64,000 nucleotides of DNA from Micromonospora yangpuensis (GCF_900091615.1 NZ_FMIA01000002.1:992001-1056000); one strand, 5' to 3'. Shown: positions 8,285 to 16,852, counted from the stretch's first letter. Program-made: numbers and translations. The notes: generated by a model not told the origin, from the sequence alone.

Positions 8285-8647
8285 ATGCGACACACCGTCT
8301 TCACCGAGGTACCCGACGCCACCGAGGTGCCCGACGACGTCACCGACGTCCTGCTCTGGCGCATGGCCGTGCGCGTCACCGCCGACCACCGACCCGACCC
8401 ACGCGATCCCGGACGGTGCGCCAACCTGCGCTGCGCCCACGAAGAGGCGTACCCGTGTCCGCCGCTGCGTGACGCCCAGCGGGCGCGACAGGCCGCGACC
8501 CGCCCACCGCGGTTCACGCCCGGACGGGCCCGCGTACCCGCCGTCACCACCCTCGCCCAACGCTTCGCCGGCTGGTTTCGCCCCACCCGCCCCGCGCCGC
8601 CGCTGCCTCGCCGCCAACCCATGGCCGCCCTGCGTCTCGCGGGCTGA
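8285..8647 (+). CDS. small Cys-containing hypothetical protein (120 aa)
   Basis: ATG 8285 lies after GAAAGGA. The first ~50 residues look folded and contain three cysteines (CANLRC...PCPP), perhaps a small metal site. The C-terminal half is Arg/Pro-rich and probably disordered. An in-frame start at 8156 gives a low-complexity extension and is rejected. No known family. Confidence 0.5.
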   Translation: MRHTVFTEVPDATEVPDDVTDVLLWRMAVRVTADHRPDPRDPGRCANLRCAHEEAYPCPPLRDAQRARQAATRPPRFTPGRARVPAVTTLAQRFAGWFRPTRPAPPLPRRQPMAALRLAG

Positions 8648-8721
8648 CCACCACCTGTCACCCCGCCACCTGTCACCCCGCCGCCGGTCGCCACCGGCTG
8701 GCACCACCCCCTGGAGACACC

Positions 8722-9747
8722 GTGAGTTTCTACACCGAGACGACCCTGGCCGGGTACGCCCGTGCCGCCGTGCACCTCAAAACAGGGATGGTCGGCTACA
8801 GCCGCACCGATCTGGCCCGGCAGTACGTCACGACCTACCTCGACACCGTGTTCGCCACGACGGGCGCGACGCCCACCCCCAAGGTGGTGACCGCCGTCGA
8901 CAGGATCGCCCACCAGCCCTGGCAACTCGGCGACCCCTACGTCCTGGCACCCGAGATGAGCGCGATCGTGGCCGCCGCCGCGCAGGCGCTCGACCTGACC
9001 GGCGAGGTCGTGCCCGTCGACATCGCCCCCAGCGACGACGGGGTGCTCTTCCTGCCCGAACCGATCTACCACCGCGGGCCGAGCGGCCGGATCACCTCGG
9101 TCGGCGCCATCACCTGGACCAGGGTGCACAACTCCGACACCGGCAGTTCCGACTGGTGGATCACCGGCTGGACCGACCGCGACGACCCGATCGACCCCTC
9201 CGCCGTCCTCCTGCGTGCCTCCGACGCCCAGACCACACCGCTGGCAACCAGCCTCGGCCCCTACATCCTGAACTGCTACGCCCGGCTCCCCACCGGCAGG
9301 CCCGTACCCACCCGCCCCGACCCGGTCGCCGCCGATAACGACATCGAGTGGATGCCCGCCCCCGACGGCCGGTACTGCATCGACGAGTCCACCATCCGGG
9401 TCAAGGCGGTCGCCGCCATCGCCTACGCGTTCTGGGTCATCCAGGCCCAACCCCTGACCACCGTCGCCGCCCCGCCACTGGACCGGGCGGCCCGCCGCCG
9501 CGCCGTACGCCACCGCGTGGCCCACCAGACCCGCGTCGTCATGCTGCGCCGCCGCAAACCCGTCACCGGGCCCCACGGCGGCGAGGCGAAGTGGCACTAC
9601 CGGGTCCGGTTCTTCGTCAAGGGCCACTGGCGGCACCTCGTCAACGCCGACGGCCAGCCCTACCGGATCTGGATCCACCAGCACATCAAGGGACCAGACG
9701 ACGCACCGCTGCTCCTCGGCGACGTCGTCAACGTCCTCGCCCGCTGA
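8722..9747 (+). CDS. hypothetical protein (341 aa)
   Basis: GTG 8722 follows CTGGAGAC. A mid-size soluble protein with no recognised motif. The middle contains a beta-rich region with several Trp (SDWWITGW), and the C-terminal ~70 residues are strongly basic (RAARRRAVRHRV, MLRRRK), which suggests nucleic-acid contact. It lies directly upstream of the DUF4262 gene, 30 bases apart, in the same direction. Confidence 0.55.
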   Translation: MSFYTETTLAGYARAAVHLKTGMVGYSRTDLARQYVTTYLDTVFATTGATPTPKVVTAVDRIAHQPWQLGDPYVLAPEMSAIVAAAAQALDLTGEVVPVDIAPSDDGVLFLPEPIYHRGPSGRITSVGAITWTRVHNSDTGSSDWWITGWTDRDDPIDPSAVLLRASDAQTTPLATSLGPYILNCYARLPTGRPVPTRPDPVAADNDIEWMPAPDGRYCIDESTIRVKAVAAIAYAFWVIQAQPLTTVAAPPLDRAARRRAVRHRVAHQTRVVMLRRRKPVTGPHGGEAKWHYRVRFFVKGHWRHLVNADGQPYRIWIHQHIKGPDDAPLLLGDVVNVLAR

Positions 9748-9777
9748 CCACACCCGCCCCCAACCGGAAGGACGACC

Positions 9778-10233
9778 ATGCCGTCGCCCGACGAGATCCT
9801 CGACATCCAACGGAGACACATCACCGAGACCGGCTGGGCGGTGACGGCCGTGCTGCCGGCCCCCGGAACCACCGACAGCCCGTTCGCGTACACCGTCGGC
9901 CTCACCGAACGCCACCTGCCCGAACTGGTCATCGCCGGTCTGGATCCCCGCATCGCCCAGATACTGCTTAACGACCTGGCCGGCCGCGTCCACACCGGTG
10001 CCGCCCGACTCACCCACGGCCACCGGGTCGACGACCTGATCGTCGGCTACCCGGCGGTGATCGTCGAGGGCCCGGCGACCGAAGCACTGTGGCCCGGAAC
10101 GGCCTACGCCCGCTACGGCAGGGACCGGGTACACCTGCAACAGATCGTGTGGCCCGACAGGCACGGCCGATTCCCCTGGCACGACGGGTACGAGTACCCC
10201 GGGCACGTACAGCCCCTCCTCGGGTGCCCGTAA
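9778..10233 (+). CDS. DUF4262 domain-containing protein
   Basis: A 151-aa protein matching DUF4262 over almost its whole length: GWAVTAVLP near the N-terminus, then FAYTVGLTERHLPELVIAGL, a GHRVDD segment, and the C-terminal QIVWPDRHGRFPWHDGY typical of the family. The biochemical role of DUF4262 proteins is not known. They are common in actinomycete accessory DNA. ATG 9778 follows GGAAGGACG. The downstream 116-aa gene starts 6 bases after its stop, so they are probably co-translated. Confidence 0.85.
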   Translation: MPSPDEILDIQRRHITETGWAVTAVLPAPGTTDSPFAYTVGLTERHLPELVIAGLDPRIAQILLNDLAGRVHTGAARLTHGHRVDDLIVGYPAVIVEGPATEALWPGTAYARYGRDRVHLQQIVWPDRHGRFPWHDGYEYPGHVQPLLGCP

Positions 10234-10239
10234 CAGCCC

Positions 10240-10590
10240 ATGGCCGGGATCACCGACGCGGTCGACGCCCTCGCCGCCCACCTCGGTCTCCGCGTCGACT
10301 GGACACGGTTGCACCACCACCTGAACACCGCGCCGGTCGCGGCGCTCCTCAGCGCCGCCAGTCGTGCCCAATCCCACGGCCACACCGTGGACCGCCACCA
10401 ACGGGACATCAACGACCTGCTCGACCATCCGGGCGACGAGACCGCCAACCACGAGGACACACACCTCGTCGCCGCGGCCCTCGCAGACCTGATTCTCACC
10501 TCCCACGAGCAACGGCAGACGGCCATCGACCAGGCACACGACCTCGTCGACGCGCTCACCGACCTCGGCGTCCTGACACCCCCCACCTGA
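10240..10590 (+). CDS. hypothetical protein (116 aa) next to DUF4262
   Basis: ATG 10240 lies six bases after the DUF4262 stop and has no ribosome site of its own, so translation is probably coupled. The product is all-helical and His-rich with no recognised motif. It may act with its upstream partner. Confidence 0.55.
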   Translation: MAGITDAVDALAAHLGLRVDWTRLHHHLNTAPVAALLSAASRAQSHGHTVDRHQRDINDLLDHPGDETANHEDTHLVAAALADLILTSHEQRQTAIDQAHDLVDALTDLGVLTPPT

Positions 10591-10613
10591 CCGCAGTCAA
10601 TGAAAGGACTGTG

Positions 10614-11288
10614 ATGACACACCAGAGGAAAGCACCACGGACACCGCTGCCCACCCACTCCGGGGCGACGACCAGGCAGTACACGTCGCACGCCCCCGAC
10701 GACGCGCCGCCCTGCGCGGACCTGTCCGACCGCGACCGGGCGCCGGTGATGGACCCGGGACACCCGCATGGTGACGACCGGAACCTGTCCCACCTCCACC
10801 CCGACCGGGTGCGCCCCGGCGGGTCCGGGGTGTTCGCGGGGGACTGGGCGTGGACCCCCGGCCCCGACGGGAGGATGCGGATCCCGACCGGGTACGTCGG
10901 CGTCCTGGTCGACGACTGGAACGGCTGGGCCGTGTTCACCTGCACCCCTGAGGTGGCGCGGGCCATCGTCGACGACCACGACCGGGCCCGCGACGACCAC
11001 CACCGGCAGCTCACCGCAGAGGGCGTCGGGGCGGCCCAGCGGGAGCGGCGGGTCGACGAGGCGCTGGCCCGGTTGTGGTTCGACGGCGATGTCCTCGTCG
11101 CCGACCACCGCGCCGTCAGCGACGACCCCGACGCCATCGCACGCCACCGGCCCGACCCGGCCGGCCGGTACACGCCGATGGGCCGGTCCTGGACCTGGAT
11201 TGCGGTCGACCCCGACGACTGCGACCGCATCGTCGGCGACATCCCCCACCCGCCCGCCACCTGCACGACGGAGGACACCCGTGTGTGA
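10614..11288 (+). CDS. hypothetical protein (224 aa)
   Basis: ATG 10614 follows GAAAGGA. The first ~60 residues are disordered. From about residue 70 there is a folded region with Trp-rich strands (VFAGDWAWTP, VLVDDWNGWAVFTCTPEVA) and a helix of alternating charges. No family is recognised. Its stop overlaps the next gene's GTG start at 11281, so the four genes 10614-12612 form a tight overlapping unit. Confidence 0.6.
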   Translation: MTHQRKAPRTPLPTHSGATTRQYTSHAPDDAPPCADLSDRDRAPVMDPGHPHGDDRNLSHLHPDRVRPGGSGVFAGDWAWTPGPDGRMRIPTGYVGVLVDDWNGWAVFTCTPEVARAIVDDHDRARDDHHRQLTAEGVGAAQRERRVDEALARLWFDGDVLVADHRAVSDDPDAIARHRPDPAGRYTPMGRSWTWIAVDPDDCDRIVGDIPHPPATCTTEDTRV

Positions 11289-11595
11289 CCACGACGACGA
11301 GTACGTCCACGAGGACACCCTGCAGGCGGTGATCCGGCACCTGCTCACCACCGTGGACCTCGACGACCTCTGCCACGACGCCGGACTGCCCCACCTCGTC
11401 CACGACGGCGAACCGGTGACCGTCACCGCCGCCGACACCTACCACGACGCCAGCATCCTCACCCTCGACCGGGGCGTGTGGCTGGAACTGTCCGACGGCA
11501 GCGCCTTCGGCCTGACCGTCCAGATCGGCCGCCGCCCGCGAGGCGAGGTCACCCTCGACCCACCCCGCCCGTCCGACCTGGAGGACCAGGCATGA
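11281..11595 (+). CDS. hypothetical protein (104 aa)
   Basis: GTG 11281, preceded by GGAGG, starts inside the end of the upstream gene. The protein is very acidic and His-rich at the N-terminus (CDHDDEYVHEDT), followed by a short beta-rich part ending in a positively charged turn. No family is known. It ends in ATGA, coupling it to the 11592 gene. Confidence 0.55.
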   Translation: MCDHDDEYVHEDTLQAVIRHLLTTVDLDDLCHDAGLPHLVHDGEPVTVTAADTYHDASILTLDRGVWLELSDGSAFGLTVQIGRRPRGEVTLDPPRPSDLEDQA

Positions 11596-12011
11596 CCCCG
11601 CACCTCATCACCCTGCTCCACAACACCGAGAGCCGGTTCTTCCCGTACGAGCCCGGCCACGCGCTCACCCAGGTGTTCTCCCACTGGCGGCACCTGACCG
11701 CCCCCACCACCGCCGAGCAGTGCGCCGACTGGGCCTACCACGTGTGCAACGCCGACCTCGACCGGCTGGAGACCGCCCGTACGACACCCGGGGGAGAGGC
11801 GGACTTCCTCGTCGCCTGCGCCTACCGGCTCCTGCGGCTGCGGTCGCTGTCCGTCGGCGACGTCGTGGCCGTCACGACCGACGGTCACACCACGTGGCTG
11901 GCCTGCGAGGTCACCGGCTGGCGGCACGTCGACACCCCGACCGGGCGCACCGGACGGGCGCTGACGGCCGAGACCGTCTACCGGCACCTGCGGGTAGGAC
12001 ACGATGGGTGA
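11592..12011 (+). CDS. hypothetical protein (139 aa)
   Basis: ATG 11592 overlaps the upstream TGA. The protein is soluble, with a Trp/Cys-containing helix (CADWAYHVCNADLDRLE) and a C-terminal beta section (VGDVVAVTTDG-TTWLACEVTGW). No recognised family. It overlaps the zinc-ribbon gene start at 12004. Confidence 0.55.
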   Translation: MTPHLITLLHNTESRFFPYEPGHALTQVFSHWRHLTAPTTAEQCADWAYHVCNADLDRLETARTTPGGEADFLVACAYRLLRLRSLSVGDVVAVTTDGHTTWLACEVTGWRHVDTPTGRTGRALTAETVYRHLRVGHDG

Positions 12012-12612
12012 CCATCCGTGCCACCGGCACCGGCCTGGCCGCCACACCGAAAAGGGTCTCAACGGACCGTGCGGGTTCTGCGGCACCGACCTGCTGACCG
12101 TCGCCTCCGGTGAGTGCCGGTCCTGCCTGCGCCTGGTGTGCGAGGACTGCGACGGCGGGTACGAGCCGGACCTCGGCCCGATCTGCGGCCCCTGCGCACC
12201 CGCCGACACCCCCGACGCCACGGACCCCGTGAGCGCCGAGGGTCGGACGCTCGACCGATTGTGCGTGTTCGAGTTGGCGCTGTCCTGCGGTCACCGCGTC
12301 ACCATGGCCGTGACCGGCTGGTACCCGGTCTCGGTGGCCTGCTGCGACCGGCTCGGCGGCACCGTCCTGCGCGGCCGGTACGTGCCCTACTTCTCGCAGG
12401 TCGACTACGTGCGGCTGCGCTCGGAGCGCTACCGCTACCGGTCCGCGGGCGTTCCCCGCAGGCCTGGACGGCTCCTCGACCGGCAACCCCGCACCGACGA
12501 ACCCCGCCCGTCACCGCGTCCGGGCGACCGGGCGAGCAGCGGGCGGTTCCCGGCCCGCGTCGGCGCGACCTGGAGCGTCGACGGATCCGCCCCGTCACCT
12601 CCACCCCGCTGA
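12004..12612 (+). CDS. zinc-binding hypothetical protein with four CxxC pairs
   Basis: A 202-aa protein with four Cys pairs within the first ~65 residues (CGFC, CRSC, CEDC, CGPC), enough for two zinc sites in a treble-clef or B-box-like arrangement. Two more Cys pairs occur at ~80-115. The C-terminal 60 residues are basic and disordered. It is the last gene of the overlapping 10614-12612 unit and is followed by a hairpin at 12619-12638. A protein- or nucleic-acid-binding adaptor is plausible, but no function can be assigned. Confidence 0.55.
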   Translation: MGDHPCHRHRPGRHTEKGLNGPCGFCGTDLLTVASGECRSCLRLVCEDCDGGYEPDLGPICGPCAPADTPDATDPVSAEGRTLDRLCVFELALSCGHRVTMAVTGWYPVSVACCDRLGGTVLRGRYVPYFSQVDYVRLRSERYRYRSAGVPRRPGRLLDRQPRTDEPRPSPRPGDRASSGRFPARVGATWSVDGSAPSPPPR

Positions 12613-12618
12613 CGAAGA

Positions 12619-12638
12619 ACGTCACCGTCGGGTGACGT
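12619..12638 (+). terminator. hairpin after the 10614-12612 unit
   Basis: ACGTCACC (12619-12626) pairs perfectly with GGTGACGT (12631-12638) around a GTCG tetraloop, six bases after the stop of the zinc-binding gene. A second 8-bp perfect stem follows at 12650-12670. Together they probably stop transcription of the upstream unit. Confidence 0.5.
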
Positions 12639-12822
12639 GAGCAGTGGATCGGCCCGCCACGAGCGGGCCGTCGTCGTACCAGGGCAGGTCCGTGGTCTGC
12701 CGGGTCCGGACCACGCGCGGCCCGCCGCGCCCGACGCGAAACGGCACCGGCCCCACGGCACGGCCACCGATGCCGACGACCTGGCCGCCCCGCACCAGCC
12801 GGCAGGCCCGTGGCACCAACAC
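12622..12822 (-). CDS. possible small antisense-oriented gene (66 aa)
   Basis: On the - strand, GTG 12822 preceded by AAAGGGG opens a 66-codon frame ending at 12622. The product is a Gly/Val/Arg-rich, beta-like mini-protein (GGQVVGIGGRAVGPV; TDLPWYDDGPLV) that looks more protein-like than the shadow frames around it. It fills an otherwise empty 285-base gap. The frame is open further upstream into the antisense of the AAA gene, so coding is not certain. Confidence 0.35.
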   Translation of the reverse strand: MLVPRACRLVRGGQVVGIGGRAVGPVPFRVGRGGPRVVRTRQTTDLPWYDDGPLVAGRSTAHVTRR

Positions 12823-12837
12823 CCCCTTTGTCCCGTC

Positions 12838-12872
12838 GGGAGGTGGCCACGCCGTCGGTGTGGCCACCTCCC
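12838..12872. promoter_or_regulatory. 13-bp perfect hairpin in the leader of the AAA+ gene
   Basis: Bases 12838-12850 (GGGAGGTGGCCAC) are exactly complementary to 12860-12872 around a 9-nt loop. The structure ends about 14 bases before the AGGAGG ribosome site of the MoxR gene. It could be a terminator for upstream transcripts, an attenuator, or an operator for a dimeric protein. The sequence alone does not decide. Confidence 0.5.
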
Positions 12873-12897
12873 GACCACACCTGTCAGGAGGAAACGG

Positions 12898-14289
12898 ATG
12901 CGCCCTCGGCACGCGCCAGAGCCCACCGTTCCGGACCACGACTTGATCACCACCGGCGGCGGCGGTAGTCGTGTCCCCGCACCGTCGACCGGCGACGTCA
13001 GGAGACCAGCGATGTCGACACCACCGGCGGGCACCCCCGCCACCCCCGACGACCCGCCGACCGGTGGCGCCGTCAACGCGGTCAGCGGACTGCCGAAGCT
13101 CCGCGCCGGCGAACTCCAGGCGCAGGTCCTCGCCGTCCTGGCCACCGCCGGGCTCGCCATGGACGTGGGCGACATCGCCGAGATCCTCGTCGGCCGGTCC
13201 TCCGGCGCGATCGGCCAGGCCTGCGAACGACTCACCGAACGCCGCCACGCCGCGCTGCTGCCGGGCTCACCGAAGACCTACCGCATCACCCCGGCCGGCC
13301 GGGACGCCCACCAGGCCCGACCGGCACCCGTACCACCCGCACTCCGCCCCGCCACCCCCGCCGGGGGAACAGCGCCCGCCACCGCGCGACCGGCCCCCTC
13401 GACCCCGCAGGCGTCAACGACCGCGGCCACCCGACCCGCGGTGGCCCCGGCCCCACGACCGGCGACCCCCGAGCCCACAAGGCCCACCACCGGGCCGGTA
13501 CGGCGGCCGAACGGGCAGCTGTACCACCCGCGGCTACTGGCCAAACGGCCCGACGTCGACGTCCTACGGGACCTGCGCCGGGCCGACGTGCCCGTCCTGC
13601 TGTACGGGCCACCCGGCACCGGCAAGACCTCCCTGATCGAGGCCGCGTTCGGCACCGACCTGCACACCGTGCCCGGCGACGGCGACACCACCGTCGGAGA
13701 CATCGTCGGCGACTACGTGCCCACCGACGGCGGCGGCTACGAGTTCGTCCCCGGCCCCCTGCCGAGGGCGATGGAAGCCGGCGGGGTGCTGTTCATCGAC
13801 GACGCCACCCTCATCCCGCCGAAGGTCCTCGCCGTGGTGTACCCGGCCATGGACGGCCGCCGGCAGGTCATCCTCAAGGCCGCCGCCGGCCGGATCGTCA
13901 CCGCAGACCCCGGCTTCTACGTCGTCGCCGGCCACAACCCCGGCGTCCACGGCGCCGTCCTCACCGAAGCCCTCGCGTCCCGGTTCGCCACCCACATCCG
14001 GGTCTCCACCGACTACGACCTCGCCGTCGCACTCGGCGTCGACTCCCGGATGGTCCGCGCCGCCCGCAACCTCGCCACCCGCTACGACAACGGCGAGATC
14101 GGCTGGGCACCGCAGCTGCGGGAACTACTCGCCTTCAAACGGATCACCGACGTCCTCGGCATCGACACCGCCATCGCCAACCTGATCGGCCTGGCCCCCG
14201 TCGAGGACCGCGAGGTCGTCCACAAGGCCGCCACCCAGGCCTTCGGCCACGCCAAGATCCTCCCCCTCGCCCTCGGCAACCAGCTGTAA
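12898..14289 (+). CDS. MoxR/CbbQ-type AAA+ ATPase with N-terminal winged helix
   Basis: A 463-aa AAA+ ATPase. Residues ~65-140 are a winged-helix-like domain (LAVLATAGLAMDVGDIAEIL ... KTYRITPAGRD), followed by a Pro/Ala-rich linker and the AAA_5 domain from ~200. Walker A is GPPGTGKTSL (~240), Walker B GVLFIDDATL (~297), the sensor-1 Asn is in VVAGHNPG (~345), and LASRF carries the Arg finger. MoxR ATPases remodel or activate partners that carry VWA domains, and the next gene is exactly that. ATG 12898 follows AGGAGGAAA; an alternative ATG at 13012 with AGGAG would give 425 aa and skip a low-complexity start. The next gene begins 22 bases downstream. Confidence 0.85.
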   Translation: MRPRHAPEPTVPDHDLITTGGGGSRVPAPSTGDVRRPAMSTPPAGTPATPDDPPTGGAVNAVSGLPKLRAGELQAQVLAVLATAGLAMDVGDIAEILVGRSSGAIGQACERLTERRHAALLPGSPKTYRITPAGRDAHQARPAPVPPALRPATPAGGTAPATARPAPSTPQASTTAATRPAVAPAPRPATPEPTRPTTGPVRRPNGQLYHPRLLAKRPDVDVLRDLRRADVPVLLYGPPGTGKTSLIEAAFGTDLHTVPGDGDTTVGDIVGDYVPTDGGGYEFVPGPLPRAMEAGGVLFIDDATLIPPKVLAVVYPAMDGRRQVILKAAAGRIVTADPGFYVVAGHNPGVHGAVLTEALASRFATHIRVSTDYDLAVALGVDSRMVRAARNLATRYDNGEIGWAPQLRELLAFKRITDVLGIDTAIANLIGLAPVEDREVVHKAATQAFGHAKILPLALGNQL

Positions 14290-14311
14290 CCCCCGAAAGG
14301 AGACACCGCCC

Positions 14312-16102
14312 GTGGCCCTGTCCACACACCTCAACACCGACCCGGACGCCACCGCCACCGCCCTGCCCGACGACCACGCGTGGCGGACCATGTCCGCCGC
14401 CCTCAGCGCCCACGTCCCACCCATCGCCGGCCGCGAGGACCTGCTCGTCGTCATCGCACCCGGCGCCGGCGGCGGCGCACCCGCCTGCTTCGTCCGCGAA
14501 CACGCCACCATCGAGATCGACGGCACCCACCTCGGCGTCGACCCCCGCACCGTCGACCCCCACGACCCCGACGCCCGCGAGGAGTACCCCGTGATCTGGG
14601 GCCTGCTCGTGCACGAGGCCGCGCACGCCCACCACACCCGCTGGGAGTTCGGCACCGGCCCCGCCCGGATCGCCGAGGCCGCCGCCCTACTGGAGGAGTC
14701 CCGCATCGAGGCCGCCCACCTACGCCGCAGGCCCGGCGACCGCCGCTGGATACGCGCCGCCGTCATTCGAATCGTCCTCGGCGACATCCCCACCACCGAC
14801 GACCCCTGGTCCGCCGCCGCCAGCGCCGCGCTCGTACTCGCCCGCGTCGACGCCGGGGTCCTCGACCCCGACGAGACCGACCCGCTGCACCGGGTGGTCA
14901 CCCGGATCCTGCGCCCCGCCCTGCTCGCCGACCTCACCGCCATCTGGCGCGACGCCCACCAGGTGGCCGACGACGACACCGACGCCATGCACGCCCTCGC
15001 CCGACGCTGGTGCGACACCCTGGGCGTCGACCCCGACACGGCACCACCCACCCCCACCGGCCCCGGCGCTCCCGGTGGCCCCGGCGGCCCCGGCGCTGCC
15101 GGCGGTCCGGCGAACCCCGGGGGACAGGGGGCGCTGCGCCGCGCGGCCACCTCCACCGTCGCCACCGTGGCCCGGCACGACGCCGAAGCCGCTACCGCCG
15201 CCGCCCAAGCCGCCGCCCGCGCCGGCACCCGGGCCCGAGAACGCCAGGCCGAGGCCGACCAGCGGCAACGATCACACGACGCCTCCCGCACGGTCTTCGG
15301 CGACCCCACAGCCGGCGGTGGCGGGGCGAGTAGCGACGGATCGCCGTTGGTCCGCCGACGCCCGCCCCGGCACCGGACCCGGCCACCCACCGACGCCGAA
15401 CGTACCGCCGCCCGTCAGCTCGCCCGCACGCTGCGGCAGGCCGCCCACCGCGACCCCACCAGCACGATCACCACCTCGGTGACACCACCGGGTCGCCTGG
15501 TCACCCGCGCTGCCCTGGCCGCCGACGCCCAACGCGCCGCCGGCCAGATCCCCACCAGCGAACCCTGGCGACGCACCGAACGCCGCCGCGTACCTAACCC
15601 CCCGATCCGCGTCGGCATCGTCGCCGACGTCTCCCCGTCCGTGGCATCCTTCGCCGACCCGATCGCCTCCGCCGCCTGGATCACCGCCCAGGCCACCGCC
15701 TGGGCCGGCGGCACCAGCGCCACCGTCACCTTCGGCCGTTACGTCACCCCCGTGACCCGCCCCGGACAGCCACCCGACCAGGTCCGTCTCTTCCCCAGAG
15801 AAGGCCACACCCAGGGCTTCCCCCTCGCCGTCGACGCCCTCGACGCCGTCCTCGACCTGGCCGACCCCCGCGGCGGCGCGCGGCTGCTCGTCGTGGTCAG
15901 CGACGGCAAACTCACCCGCACCGAGACCCGCGACGGACAGAACCGCCTCGACCGTCTCGCCCGCGCCGGCTGTGCCCTGCTCTGGCTCGGCCCACCCGAG
16001 TCCCGGCCCCTGACCGGCGCCCACACCACCGCCCTGGGCACCCCCACCGACGCCGGCCGTCTCATCGCCCACGCCGCCGCCACCGCCCTCCGCCGCGCCT
16101 GA
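14312..16102 (+). CDS. VWA-domain protein with N-terminal zincin (HExxH) domain, MoxR partner
   Basis: A 596-aa protein starting at GTG 14312 behind GAAAGGAG. Around residues 97-110 there is LVHEAAHAHHTRW, an HExxH zinc-metallopeptidase signature in a helix. A Pro/Gly-rich spacer (~250-275) and an Ala-rich charged helix follow. From about residue 430 a von Willebrand factor A domain begins, with the MIDAS sequence DVSPS and a later VVSDGK strand end. This is the arrangement of MoxR-associated VWA proteins (VWA-like metallopeptidase type, like CobT with an added zincin head). The AAA+ gene directly upstream would drive assembly or unfolding. The substrate is unknown. Confidence 0.8.
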   Translation: MALSTHLNTDPDATATALPDDHAWRTMSAALSAHVPPIAGREDLLVVIAPGAGGGAPACFVREHATIEIDGTHLGVDPRTVDPHDPDAREEYPVIWGLLVHEAAHAHHTRWEFGTGPARIAEAAALLEESRIEAAHLRRRPGDRRWIRAAVIRIVLGDIPTTDDPWSAAASAALVLARVDAGVLDPDETDPLHRVVTRILRPALLADLTAIWRDAHQVADDDTDAMHALARRWCDTLGVDPDTAPPTPTGPGAPGGPGGPGAAGGPANPGGQGALRRAATSTVATVARHDAEAATAAAQAAARAGTRARERQAEADQRQRSHDASRTVFGDPTAGGGGASSDGSPLVRRRPPRHRTRPPTDAERTAARQLARTLRQAAHRDPTSTITTSVTPPGRLVTRAALAADAQRAAGQIPTSEPWRRTERRRVPNPPIRVGIVADVSPSVASFADPIASAAWITAQATAWAGGTSATVTFGRYVTPVTRPGQPPDQVRLFPREGHTQGFPLAVDALDAVLDLADPRGGARLLVVVSDGKLTRTETRDGQNRLDRLARAGCALLWLGPPESRPLTGAHTTALGTPTDAGRLIAHAAATALRRA

Positions 16103-16201
16103 CGGCATGCCCGGCCGCCCGAATGTGGGGATCGTCGGGTGTCGAGAGGGGCGGGTAGGTTGCAGGCGTCGGAATCCGTTCTCGGTCAGGGTGGCCCGCA
16201 C

Positions 16202-16729
16202 GTGTCGAGCATCGAAGAGATCACCGGTGAACTGCGCACCCTGGGCACCGGAGTCGAACGGGCACAGAGCCTCACCGCCGGAGCCGACCACCAGGCCCAG
16301 GAGATCGCCGCCCGCGCCGCCGGCACCGGCTTCACGGCGGTCGCCGCCGGCATGGCCCGGGTACGCGCCGCGATCGCCACCATCCACAGCGGCCTGGGCG
16401 GCCTCGCGGGCGCCGTCGGTGAGGCGACCACCGCCACCGCGAACGTCCCACGGGAGGCCACCCCGCAGGAGAGCATCGCCGCCCTGGCCCCGGTCGGGCA
16501 GGGCATCGCCAGCGCCCGCGAAGCCGCCACCGCGACGATCGCGCACGTCGACCAGGCCCGTCAGCTCGTCGGCGCGGTCCTGCAGGGCGGGCAACCCGGC
16601 CCGCTCCTGCAGGCCCTCGACAGCGTCAAACAGGTACTGGTGCTCCTGATACAGCGCGGCACCGCCGCCCAGCAGGCCGTCGAAGCGGCGATCAGCCAGG
16701 CCCGACAGTTGGGATCGGCGGGAAACTGA
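16202..16729 (+). CDS. coiled-coil alanine-rich protein (DUF6244-like)
   Basis: A 175-aa, almost wholly helical protein, Ala/Gln/Glu-rich, opening SSIEEITGELRTLG and with a conserved-looking PQESIAALAPVGQGI and LLQALDSVKQVLVLL. It resembles the actinomycete DUF6244 group of small coiled-coil proteins, often found just upstream of secreted toxin-like genes. There is no signal peptide, and its helical-bundle nature recalls WXG-like export partners, but no WXG motif is present. GTG 16202 is preferred by homology of the N-terminus; GTG 16139 is an alternative, and neither has a strong ribosome site. A perfect terminator hairpin follows. Confidence 0.6.
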   Translation: MSSIEEITGELRTLGTGVERAQSLTAGADHQAQEIAARAAGTGFTAVAAGMARVRAAIATIHSGLGGLAGAVGEATTATANVPREATPQESIAALAPVGQGIASAREAATATIAHVDQARQLVGAVLQGGQPGPLLQALDSVKQVLVLLIQRGTAAQQAVEAAISQARQLGSAGN

Positions 16730-16730
16730 G

Positions 16731-16762
16731 CCGGGCTGACCGCCCCGCGGCGGTCAGCCCGG
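16731..16762 (+). terminator. 14-bp perfect stem terminator
   Basis: CCGGGCTGACCGCC (16731-16744) pairs exactly with 16749-16762 around a CCGC loop, two bases after the DUF6244-like stop. It separates that gene from the toxin gene, so the toxin needs its own promoter or readthrough. Confidence 0.7.
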
Positions 16763-16833
16763 ACCCTGACGAGCGCACCAGGCCCGCGAAACCAGGCTCC
16801 GACCCCGGTCACGCCGAGCCCACCACAGGTGCG

Positions 16834-16852
16834 GTGACCATTCGATGGTCAC
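16834..16852. promoter_or_regulatory. inverted repeat over the toxin start codon
   Basis: GTGACCAT (16834-16841) and ATGGTCAC (16845-16852) form a perfect 8-bp inverted repeat with a TCG spacer. It covers the presumed GTG start of the toxin gene. It could be an operator for a dimeric repressor, or an RNA hairpin hiding the start codon. Confidence 0.4.

Noticed and set aside
7981..10539. An 852-codon open frame on the - strand
   Set aside because: It runs antisense to several convincing + strand genes with ribosome sites (8285, 8722, 9778, 10240). Its product is Val/Gly/Asp/Arg-rich low complexity, typical of the frame opposite GC3-biased genes.
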